A DNA stretch of 64,000 nucleotides from Amphiura filiformis (Eukaryota > Echinodermata > Ophiuroidea > Amphilepidida > Amphiuridae): positions 34,122,965 to 34,186,964 of the forward strand of contig NC_092628.1 in NCBI RefSeq assembly GCF_039555335.1, written 5' to 3'. This document shows positions 22,799 through 32,890 of the stretch, in pieces. Position numbers and translations under genes: made by a program. The notes beneath the pieces were generated by a model, which ran no database searches, was not told where the DNA came from, and saw only the letters and a list, made by a program, of their open reading frames with translations. Within the stretch, counting starts at the first letter, position 1, and every line of letters begins with the position of its first letter.

Positions 22799-22987
22799 GC
22801 CTATTCCAGTTGAAATCCATATACCCTCCAATGGAAGACATGACTTTAATCTTCCACACAGGGGGTGTAGATTTGAAATGGAGCTATCCATTTATTAAAG
22901 GTAAATACATTTGAAATTCACACTCCCTGTGTGGAGGATTAAGGTCATGTGTTCCATGTGGAACATATGAATTTCAACTGGAATACT
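22799..22987. mobile_element. Palindromic MITE, copy 3 of 3 (CTATTCCAGTTGAAAT family)
   Basis: GCCTATTCCAGTTGAAATCC and GAATTTCAACTGGAATACTC bound inverted arms, including ATCTTCCACACAGGGGGTGT against ACTCCCTGTGTGGAGGATTA. This is the best-preserved palindrome of the three copies. Confidence 0.88.
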
Positions 22988-24519
22988 CCTTTTGTAACAA
23001 TTGTTTGCATTGTTCTATTTGACAGTAGAAAACCATTGAAACTTTGTTCAAAGATGCATGTTTTGGTTATCACAACATTGTGAATTGCATGTGGTACTGT
23101 TAAACGCTTCTTTACTATTAGCTGTAGATGTAATCACATGTAAAACCTGGCAGGAAACATGTTCATGTTATGCTTTAATATCAGTCAAGTTTGTTGTTGA
23201 CAACTCATACTGCCAATGAATACTGTGGTTATGTGATATGTCACCACAAAAAAACCTTAAATGACAAACAAGTGTACGATAAAATTGTAACATGTTTATT
23301 TAAACATTTTCCGTACTTCTCAACAATAAATAAACAAGACTAGTTGTTCTTTAAAAGTAAAGAAGTATGGGAAATTTAACATTGATGTAGTTAGACTACC
23401 GAATGATATGGACTATATATGAAATAGGTTCCACTAATTAATTAATTAATTAATCCTTTTTCCATATAAGACAATGATATCATAACCATACATGTATTAC
23501 CTGGTTTCATGTGGAGACGTGCCATGATATATGGTGTAACTGGTCTTGTGTCAAACCTGAATATGCCAATATTAGTATAGCTGCCGTTTGCTGTATTTGG
23601 TTTTCAACTGTGATGCAGAGATTGAGTTTCAAAATTTACAGGTTTGTTAGGAACAAACCGAAAGTTTAATGATGTCCTATGTAAATGAAAGTCCTTTTGT
23701 GAGGGGGGAATAGTCAAAAAATCATATTATGCTTGTAAAAAAACATGTCGGGCAAAGGTGAACTTTTGGGTTGGAATTTTCAACATTTCACACTAACGTT
23801 TCTTATAACAAAAAACACTATGATTTATGGGACATTATCAAACTTACAAACCTACAAACCACTTCCCTGTGTAAGAGATGCTGTCATGGTGCTTCAGATA
23901 GAACTGTAGCATTAATTGATAGACCATGTTTATGGGTGCCAGAAGGAATGTGTCACTACATTCCTGTACTCTTCACCAATATATGACTACCTGTAAGTTT
24001 GGAGTGCCATGTGTACTTATATTTTTACTTCACTTGCCTCAAAGCTCAATCCCTGATTATAGCATCATATGAAAGGCAATTGGTTAACTAATGCATACCA
24101 AGCTCAAAATAAAAGGTAAACACTTGGCTCTCTGAGTGTATTTCTGACATCAGGCAGCCATTTCATTTTCAGCTGATCATCATTACACTGATATCACAGA
24201 TTATGAAGAGAAACAGGAAGCTAACCTAGCGACGAGACTGTCACCTTCATAACATAAGAAGGAAATGGCTGTACACAGGTTATAGTGTTACAACATTAGT
24301 CACAGCAAGCTAGGATGCATGCCTGTGATGCATGCTTCATTAAAAAGTTTCTGTTCTTTTTGTTAATTGCCTGAACTCAATGATTTGTAAGCACTTTTGA
24401 CAATTTATTACGAGTTATTTTGGTTTTACAAAAATGCTGCTAAGTGAAATGTTTACATAGAAAAGGGTTAGCTTTAGTATTTGACTGGCATATATCAGTC
24501 CCTTGTTATCTGGATGGTT
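22988..24519. other. Intergenic, one simple repeat
   Basis: An (ATTA)n run lies at about 23436-23453. No gene is supported in the rest. Confidence 0.45.
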
Positions 24520-24605
24520 ATTAGTGGTCTAGTGGCAATGTATGTTTTGTACAGAATTAATGCACAAGCCACAAGGTTATGGGTTTAATTCCTGTGCTAG
24601 AGTAT
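24520..24605 (+). repeat. Possible decayed tRNA-derived SINE head
   Basis: GTGGTCTAGTGGCAATG resembles an A box, and GGTTATGGGTTTAATTCC at a suitable distance resembles a B box. The stems do not pair well and there is no second copy in the window, so this is tentative. Confidence 0.35.
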
Positions 24606-24932
24606 TCCCAATCTGTTTAATCTGGTGTTTGTGACCGTACATGTACCTGTTAATTTTTCTTTATGACAGAGTTAATTGTAGCACATTTTTCCTTGCTTTG
24701 ATTATATTATTTTCTTCTTGTAATAGAATCTCACTGGTTTTGTTTCCCTACCTGGTTTATGTCTGGCTTATTTTATTAGGGAACAAACTAAAATATCAAT
24801 GAAGTTGTATAAAAGTTCCCCTGTTCTTGTGTAATGAAACTGGAAGTGGGTCAAAATAGCATCACTATGTGTGAGAGTACACAAGAAACACTTGTGATAT
24901 TTTAACCCTCTCTTTTCTAACAAAACTATAGT

Positions 24933-25127
24933 GTGTCTTGTCTCATGTTTGATTTCGCAGTTGCAGATTCGAATTGATGAATTTTCGTGGTCGTGTTGCA
25001 AGCATACGGACAAATCACGCTTCTACGCGTGTGTATATGCCTGTGGGATTAGAATAGCGTGCACGATTCGAATCTATGTTGACCACTGCAAAATTCAGCA
25101 TGGCGTTACTCTCAACTTGAGAAAGAC
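24933..25127. mobile_element. MITE, copy 2 of 2 (TCAAGTTGAGAGTAAC family)
   Basis: The right end GTTACTCTCAACTTGAGA and the inner words TGATTTCGCAG, GCAGATTCGAATTG and GATTCGAATCTATG match the copy at 22000-22188. The left end has lost part of its terminal repeat. Confidence 0.75.
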
Positions 25128-25199
25128 ATACTAGTTTTATTGATAGGGCTGACTTCATCAAACATTTGGCTTGTTTCCTTGCCTACTTCATTTTTGAAA

Positions 25200-25422
25200 T
25201 ACCGTAAAACCCCGTCTACAAGCATATAGAGTGCTTCTGATGAAAGCTAAATTATTCCAGGCGCCATTAGGGAGTTTGAACAAATAAATTACAGATTCAA
25301 GCATATAAAAACAAGTATTATTGTAAGACCAATCTATTGTATTGGTATATATACGCCTAATTAGTATTAGTTAAGCTTTCATAAAAAAACCCATATATGC
25401 TTGTAGACGGGGTTTTACGGTA
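25200..25422. mobile_element. TA-flanked MITE, copy 2 of 2 (CCGTAAAACC family)
   Basis: TACCGTAAAACCCCGTCTAC starts the element and GTAGACGGGGTTTTACGGTA closes it: a perfect 20-bp inverted repeat including the TA. The interior runs opposite to the copy at 14208-14430. Confidence 0.87.
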
Positions 25423-27130
25423 TGTATTATTTTGACAGTCTGTATCTGTAGTACAAGACAGAAGGAACAGATTATAGTGTGTAGCAAGTACTTGGGACCT
25501 TTATATGCATATTATTTTATTATAAGTAACAAAGGAATCAAAAATGTAATAGAACTTTAGCAAATGGAAAAAAGGTAGTTGTTTAAAAAAAAAATTAACT
25601 ATTTACCTACATTTGAATTTGCTGTTTCATCCCATGCCGTCTAACACTCTTAATCTGAGGTAAAATATAAATGCAAATAATCCCTTGATAAGCCTTTATG
25701 GTAGTGTAACTTATGTGACTCGGGCTTAAGCTTCAGATCAGAAAGAATATCTACTGTGTCTCAAAATCATGTATAGAAATCATTGAAGTAGTTTTGTTTC
25801 ATAATTATGTAGACATACATGATGTTATTCTCTGTCAAAGGTGAATGAATGTATGCATTGTACACATGGGATGTATAAACTGTTCCATGCCATAATTCTA
25901 ACGTTTCATCATTCCAAAAGCCGATTTAGATTTTTTTGAATTAGGAACCTTGTGAATGTTTCAGCTTTATGAAGCCAGTCTTAGCAGTTTAATTACACCA
26001 TGCTAACAAAGTATGTGGAACAATGTGTGTGATTTTATGATTTCATGTGCTTTTATATACTCGGTTGCTTCCTTTTGAATTTTTCGACAGTTTTCGATTA
26101 CTTGCACCAATCATGCCTTAGGAGACGCACAGAATAATACAAATTTAATGTGACACTGACACAATAAACATTGCAAATCAAAATACAAGTTGTAATGTTC
26201 AACCTACCTCCTAACGCTGGGAGCTGAACTCATTGTCTGAAGATGAAAAGCACAATTAAGCAAGCTTGCAATTTCAGATTTATGGATGACTTTAATATTC
26301 TTCCAGCAATTTCTGGTAGGAGAGATGTCTAAATATTGTCCAGCTGGACACTGTCTTTATGGATATGACAACTATGGAATTTGACTATGTAAAATTCAAG
26401 CTATTCTGTCAGCTAACTGTAAATTAAAGCTTCCAGTTTTACGCTGAAATAAAAGTGTGCTTTCCATGCGTATGTATAAATAGTTGCAAATGTTTCTTAT
26501 CTGGATTAATTCTGTAAATGTATGTAAGATGTGGTTTCCATCAAATACATATCAGAGATATGATACATGTAGGATTATCATTCTGTATATAATTTTATAT
26601 GTTATGCTGAAGCTAAGAAATAGTGCCTGCCTATTCAATGCATGTATTGTTCCCTTAGTCTAAGGATTTTGTTGCTGTGTTAATTTGACCATTTATTGAG
26701 ATATTTGACCTGAGATTTGGGCCAAAAATTTCAACAAATGTTCAAATTTGATCAAAAACCTCCATCCGGAAGGCTTTGTTCCAATCCTGGCATGTCTTTT
26801 TCGTGCCAATTTCTCACAATATGGCCATAGCAGGAACACTGCATGGATGGAAGCACTTACATTATATACACCCAGATAAAGGCTATGTTCAGCCTGGAGT
26901 AGATACACTAGATAGCCGATTTTTAAACAGAAAGAGACATGGCATAAACATAACATAATGCTATTATATCATGTGATATTATTAAATTCAATGCATTACT
27001 GCCCACCAAGTAGGCATCATTATGTCTTCACTCTTTGCCTTTCTGGCCCCTAGCAAGGCAATATCTTGTCTCAAATGCTTGGTAATAGAAGAATGAACTA
27101 GAAACCACAGTTGTGTTTGACCAAACACGA
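25423..27130. other. Intergenic, nothing recognised
   Basis: No gene or repeat is supported. The facing frames at 26693-26956 and 26776-26958 overlap on opposite strands and match no known family. Confidence 0.4.
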
Positions 27131-27164
27131 ATATCTATGCCCGTGACCACACCCAACCCCCCTT

Positions 27165-27500
27165 CTGCTATTCACAAACAATCTCTCTAAAACACCACCA
27201 GACTGGGCCACACTCTCTCTAATACCCCACCAGACCCTCACTCTCTCTCTTATACTCTACCAGACACTCACTAGCTCTAAAACACCACCAGGCTGACCCA
27301 TACTCTCTCTAATACCCCACCAAGCCTTCACTCTCTCTTATACTCCACTATACACTCACTCTCTCTAAAACACCACCAGACTGGCCCACACTCTCTCTCT
27401 AATACCCTACCAAGCCTTCACTCTCTCTTATACCCCATCAGACCCTCACTCTCTCTAAAATATCACCAGACTGGACCAAACTCTCTCTAATACCCCACCC
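27165..27500. repeat. CTCTCTCT-type minisatellite, about 90-bp higher-order unit
   Basis: Three 30-bp subunits repeat in the order CTCTAAAACACCACCAGACT, CTCTAATACCCCACCA and CTCTCTTATACTCCA. The trio recurs about four times. It has no coding frame. Confidence 0.85.
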
Positions 27501-27729
27501 TTCAACCAACCACACCCCTTGTCCCATCATGACAATCTTTTGAGGTGGTCCAAGAAACCAAAATCAAAATGCCTACACATTCCCTTTTAAGGGAGTTTTT
27601 GTCAAGTGATCAATTTTCTTGACGTACGATTCAGACCGTTATCATTGCAAACACAGGTAGCTAACAAAATACTACCTATTGCGCTACACTGTGTTAATAG
27701 GTCGTACGTATTTTGCTTTTTAAAGTTTT

Positions 27730-28276
27730 TAGACTTTGACCTCTGGGGATGCGGCTAATATAGAATACATCAAGGGTCACGGGTCATCAATGTACCAAAT
27801 ATGAACCCTGAGGGCGCTGTAGCTCTTGAGCTAGAGCTGTTTGAAATTTTACACATATTGCTCACTGTAGCCCATGACCTTTGACCTCTGGGGTCGATGT
27901 TACTGCAGGAAATATCTAAGGGTCATGGGCCATCATTGTACTGAAGCATGAACCTTGAGGCGCTATAGTTCTTGAACTAAAGCGGTTTTAAAATTTACAT
28001 ATTGCCCCTGTAGCCTGTGACCTTTGACCTCTGGGGTCGAGGCTACCATAATTTACTTTAGGGGTCATGGACCATCATTATACTAAGTATGAACCCTGAG
28101 GCGCTATAGTTCTTGAGCTAGAGGTGCTTCAAATTTTACACATATTGCCCCCCTGTAGCCCATGACCTTTGACCTCTGGGGTCGGGGTGTACCCTAGGAT
28201 GTTTCTAGGGGTCATGGGCCATCATTGTACCAAGTATGGGCACCGAGGCTACTTTAGTTCTTGAGCTAGAGGAGTG
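27730..28276. repeat. Four tandem 143-145 bp units, each with a DR1-like word
   Basis: Each unit contains TTTGACCTCTGGGG, GGGTCATGGGCCATCATTGT, GTATGAACCCTGAGGCGCTA and AGTTCTTGAGCTAGAG. A perfect TGACCTTTGACCT (DR1, reverse of AGGTCAAAGGTCA) is at 27875-27887, 28018-28030 and 28163-28175; the first unit at 27730 has only one half-site. DR1 sites are known to be bound by HNF4, RXR and COUP-TF dimers. Function here is not shown. Confidence 0.8.
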
Positions 28277-28362
28277 CAAATAACTGGTCTTAAGAAGGAG
28301 GAGAAGCCGAAGACTAAACACAACAAATACAATATCTATGCCACGTTCCACGGGCATAGATA

Positions 28363-28822
28363 AATAGTTTTGAATGATGTATAAATGTATCAACACTACA
28401 TGTATATGGTTCTATGTATAATATTAGAATCATTTTGGTTCCCAACTTCATGTGTTATCATGCAGTTCTGTATTTTATAAATATAATGATTATTGTATAA
28501 TGTGTAATTAATATCAAATGTTAATTAATTTTTTGATTTTTTTTTTGCCAATGGTAGATGGGGATAACAAGAGATATTATTGCCAGTAATTTAATGTTTT
28601 GTTTTTACAAATATTGATGATTAAATATGTATGTAATGATGATATTTTAAAAGATGTATTTGTGTTATGATGATTTTAATATCAAGTTGATATCAAGTTG
28701 ATATTAGCATTGAGCTATTTATGCATCACTTTTGAATCCAGAGGTGAGAAGAAACCCAATAAGCCCCTTGAAACCCACACCTTGAAAAGCAATTTAAGTT
28801 ACACAGAAAACAACAGTACAAA
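28363..28822. other. Intergenic, nothing recognised
   Basis: AT-rich sequence with a short ATCAAGTTGAT tandem near 28681-28702. No gene is seen. Confidence 0.4.
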
Positions 28823-29137
28823 TTACACCACATAAATGATGTGCTCCACGATTAACAAGTTCGGTTTCATAGTGTGAAATTCATTTTCCCTTAATTGATT
28901 ACGAAATTGTCTTATTGATTTGTTATTTCTCTCTAAAGAATTCCATTGTGAGGGGCCTGTGTTCCTGATTGACCAGTTTGAAAAGACCTTCGTTGTTTTT
29001 GGAATACTATACTCTAGGGCATTGCTTTTGTGATGATTGTGTAACTCAATATGTTTGGCAAAATAATTTTTAAATGTCCCTGGTATAATTGAAGACAGAG
29101 ATAAAAAAGAATTTATCGCGTCTGATGTCATAGTCAA
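28823..29137 (-). pseudogene. LINE reverse-transcriptase C-terminal fragment (minus strand)
   Basis: The minus-strand frame contains YSIPKTTKVFSNWSIRNTGP followed by SQWNSL and a basic RQFRNQLRENEF tail. This matches the C-terminal pattern G-P-x-x-W-N-x-L ... F-x-x-x-L of jockey/CR1-type LINE polymerases. Only about 100 residues remain. It lies next to the inverted word GACGCGATAAATTC described separately. Confidence 0.55.
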
Positions 29138-29410
29138 TTACGATCCTTGATTGGTTTACACAGGTTAATAGCGCGTAAAAGGAAGGCCGATCTATCTGGT
29201 ACTGATCGGAGAAAAGGAATAGCAGCAAATGGCAAAAAATTACGTACTTTTACAAGGCAAAAAGCAGCTTTTCTAGGCATTACTGACATGGTGCCTTCAC
29301 GAAAGAAAGTTTCCTACTATAAAGACATATCCTTTGAGATGGTTTGCATGTTTGAAGGTGCAAAATTAACAATAAGGCACCCGGTTATAAATCCGCATTC
29401 AGCAAGTCAT

Positions 29411-31861
29411 GGGAGTCATGGCAGAAGCGTTTACGTTCGCGACTCCTACCAGTTTTGTTAAGCAACTCTGCTAATTCTGCCACCACCTTACACCACTGTA
29501 TTGTGTACTGCTAATCAGCTGCAATGCCTCAAGACTGCAACAGACGTCAGTGTCATCAACTCAGGCCTTTCTCAAGGCCGGCATTGACAGTATTGTCTGC
29601 CAACGTCGAGGGGCTCTCTAGGGTGAAAGAAGAGCTCATCACCAACATATGCAAGGAAACTGATTGTGACGTCCTATGTCTCCAAGAGACTCACCGCGGG
29701 AAAGGCAACACCCGACCCAAGATCAGTGGAATGAAGCTTGCCGTAGAAAGACCACACGAGAGATACGGTAGTGCAGTGTTCGTCAAGGAAAGCACAATCA
29801 TTGAGTCTACTTCCAAGTCAGATGAGAACAACATAGAAATCCTGACCATAGAACTCAGTGGAATCATCATATTCTCCGTTTATAAACCACCTGGCTCTCC
29901 GTTCGACTTCAAGGACCCAATGGGGAATACCCAGACTAAAACAAGGGTAATCATTGGAGACTTCAACAGCCATAGCACGGTATGGGGCTATGATAAAACC
30001 GATGAGGATGGCGAAATGGTAGAGGAATGGATAGATCAACAACAGCTAAGCCTTATCCACGACCCTAAACAGCCTAAGTCATTCAACAGTAGCCGATGGA
30101 AACGTGGATACAACCCCGACCTGGCCTTTGCTAGTAACAGAGTTGCTCAACTGTGTCACAAGATGGTGATGGATCCCATCCCCCGCACTCAGCACCGACC
30201 AATCGGTCTACAGATCAGAGCAGCTGTAAGCCCAGCCTCAAAGGAATGGCTCCTCCAGTTCTTCAATGAATGCATGTGCAGCCACAAAATCCCGAAGATC
30301 TGGCGACAGACACGAGTGATAGCACTCCTGAAACCAGGAAAGGACCCATCAGAGGCAAAGAGCTTCAGACCAATATCTCTGCTATGCCATAGCTACAAGC
30401 TGTTTGAGCGGCTCATCCTGAACCGCCTTGCGTCACATGTAGATGGTCTACTGATCCCTGAACAAGCTGGCTTCCGCCCAGGGAAATCAACAACCAGCCA
30501 GCTGCTAAACCTCACCCAACACATTGAGGATGGATTTGAGAGAGGGCAGATCACAGGTGCTGTCTTCGTCGACCTTTCTGCAGCTTATGACACCGTCAAC
30601 CATCGCCGGCTACTCGCCAAAGTGCTTGAGATGACTAAGGATGTTCACCTCACCAGGCTTCTACAAACCCTGCTCCAGAACAGAAGGTTCTTTGTTGAAC
30701 TAGGAGGAAGCGAAGCCGATGGCGCAGAGAACGAAACGGACTCCCCCAAGGAAGTGTCCTAGCTCCTCTGCTATACAACATCTATACTAACGACCAGCCA
30801 GTTGACAGCCAAACCAAGCGGTTTATATATGCAGATGACCAGGCAGAGTACCAGCTTTGAGGTGATCGAAGACACACTGACAGATACACTGACTGGACTA
30901 GGAGAGTATTACGACGAGAATCAACTGCACGCAAACCCAGGGAAGACCCAGGTCTGTGCCTTCCACCTTATCAACAAGGAAGCCAAGCGACAGTTGAACA
31001 TCACCTGGTCCGGTACCAAGCTCCCTTTCTGCCCTAACCCAGTGTACCTGGGGGTCACACTAGATCGATGCCTATCCTACAAGGCCCACGTGGAGAAGAC
31101 CAAGGCCAAGGTCAGAACACGCAACAACATCTTGCGCAAACTTGCCAACACCAGATGGGGTGCTAGCCCAGATACCATCAGATCAACAGCACTGGCTTTG
31201 AGTTTCTCCACCGCGGAATATGCATGCCCTGCTTGGGAGAGATCATCACATGCTAGGAAGCTAGACTCTGCACTCAACGCAAGCTGCCGCTCCATCACAG
31301 GATGTCTAAGGCCTACCAACATGGACAAAGTCTACCTCTTGGCAGGTATCGCACCACCTGACATCCGGAGAGCTGTGGCAAGCAAAGAGGAACGCCGTAA
31401 ACACACCCCCTCTTCAACCACACACCACCAACCAGACGGCTGAAGTCAAGGAAAAGCTTCATCACAAGTACCCTCCCTCTGCAAACAACATCATCAGAGG
31501 CTCGCACCCAGATGTGGAAAGAAAGGCTTTCATCTGAAGCAGTCACCACTGAGATGGGGATTAAACCCACAGAATCACTACCTCCAGGAGCAAACGAAGT
31601 CTGGGCAAACTGGAGATGCCTTAACCGCCTCCGAACCGGTGTTGGACGTTGCAAGGATACCCTTCACAAATGGGGATACATCAGTGGCCCGACCATGTGT
31701 GATTGTGGACAAGAGCCACAGACGATGCAGCATCTGCTGGAATGCCCGCTTTTGGAAGATCCTGTGACGACAGACGATCTGGCGCAATTTTCTCAACGGG
31801 CAAAAAAGTGTGTTTCTCAGTGGATAAGTACAGTTTGATGTAAGGACACGAAAGAAGAAGA
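29411..31861 (+). mobile_element. LINE insertion A with 14-bp target duplication
   Basis: ATTCAGCAAGTCAT occurs at 29397-29410 and again at 31862-31875, directly flanking the element. The 3' end is a short GAAAGAAGAAGA tail, as in LINEs ending in microsatellites. It carries an endonuclease and a reverse transcriptase on the plus strand but is shorter than a full element and has an internal deletion. Confidence 0.88.
29524..31838 (+). pseudogene. LINE A polyprotein: APE endonuclease, reverse transcriptase, C-terminal CCHC
   Basis: The first frame (29524-30762) has the APE-type endonuclease signatures LSANVEGL, LCLQETH, GSAVFV, SVYKPPGSPF and VIIGDFNSHSTVWG, and then jumps straight into reverse transcriptase (RVIALLKPGKDPSEAKSFRP, GFRPGKSTTSQLL, VFVDLSAAYDTVNH). 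Linker sequence between the domains is missing, consistent with an internal deletion near 30220-30240. A frameshift near 30725 moves the rest (LPQGSVLAPLLYN, FIYADD, NPGKTQ, YLGVTLD) into another frame, and a further shift near 31400 precedes the C-terminal CDCGQEPQTMQHLLECPLL zinc-knuckle-like motif of jockey/I-group LINEs. It is not functional as it stands. Confidence 0.85.
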
Positions 31862-31875
31862 ATTCAGCAAGTCAT

Positions 31876-32890
31876 CATCACGACACTTGTAAACAAGCCA
31901 TGCTCGAGTTTGATTGACAGATGACGTCAGACGCGATAAATTCTTTTTATCTCTGTCTTTAATTATAGTTGTATCGTGTATGAACATAATCCATGGTGAT
32001 ATGCAAGATGGTGAACAGTATTGTGTTCTCCTATTTAATTTGTTGGAACCACCACTCTGCATTACCCATGTTGATGTATTTATTTCAGAGATATATAATT
32101 GAACTGGATTTTCATGTGCTGTATGGATAGCCTGGTGTTGAATGAAGGGCATTACAATAGAGTTATTTGCTGGAGAAATAAGTGCTGATTCCATACATAG
32201 CTAATATACACCTGAACAACTCTTAGGAATGTAATGCTATCAAGAAGTGAAATTTCAACTTTAGAAGAAAATTCCAATGGAAATTTTGTTTTGGAAGTTT
32301 TCAATGTGGTCAGTCTACCCGAGATTATTGGCCAATTTCACTATTTGAGCCAAAAATTGCAAACGAAATGGTTAAATTGGACTTTCAGACCTTTTTTTCT
32401 TCCTTGAAGGCTCTATACTAATTCCCTATTCCTGTGCTAATTATTTGCCACACAGCATTACCAGATACATGCAAAGGAGATGTAAAACGGAGGCAAAGTC
32501 ATTTGGTAAAAGTTGATCAGACATGATTAATATGTTCTCATTGGAATTTTCATGAATTGTTTGTCAAACAGTATTTGGATGCCACAAGGTAGTAAAGGTT
32601 TTTCTTATTAGGGTTTATCTAACCCCATAATGCCATTCGTATCAAAGGTGGAATAGGAGCTTTAAACTGCTTCAATCAATCCCATTTATGCTAAAATAGT
32701 TGTCCCTAACAGACAGGGCAGACACAGTAAACGTGGTAAACCTCAAAAACCCCATTGTCCCACCAGTTTAATCTAGTCAAATGTCAGTAAGTCATGCCTA
32801 TAGCACACCAGTTTATAAAATTTATTTGAAGGTTAAACATAGTATCTAGTTTTAGCTTCCTATTCTGATTGGCTTAAAACACAAACTTAA
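31876..32890. other. Intergenic, nothing further recognised
   Basis: Apart from the inverted-repeat arm at 31922-31970, I see no feature. The overlapping frames on both strands at 31817-32194 are not supported. Confidence 0.4.

Larger units (their letters stand above)
27131..28362. repeat. Composite repeat block bounded by inverted TATCTATGCCCGTG words
   Basis: TATCTATGCCCGTG at about 27132 is matched by the inverted CACGGGCATAGATA at about 28349, and the right end also carries a small hairpin (TATCTATGCC..GGGCATAGATA at 28335-28362). Between them lie a pyrimidine-rich minisatellite and a 145-bp tandem repeat. The whole may be one non-autonomous element of about 1.2 kb. The class is unknown. 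Confidence 0.55.
29077..31970. repeat. About 45-bp inverted repeat flanking the nested LINE
   Basis: ACAGAGATAAAAAAGAATTT followed by ATCGCGTCTGATGTCA at 29090-29126 is matched by the inverted TGACGTCAGACGCGATAAAT then TCTTTTTATCTCTGTCT at 31922-31962. Once the LINE inserted at 29411-31861 is removed, these arms lie about 340 bp apart. They therefore look like the ends of an older element that the LINE entered. Confidence 0.7.

Noticed and set aside
28331-28362. Hairpin near the 3' end of the composite repeat as a Helitron terminus
   Set aside because: There is no CTRR end after the hairpin and no TC start on the left, and the ends are inverted, unlike Helitrons.
29147-29461. 104-residue frame ahead of LINE A as LINE ORF1
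   Set aside because: The target duplication at 29397-29410 lies inside this frame, so it belongs to the pre-existing sequence and not to the LINE.
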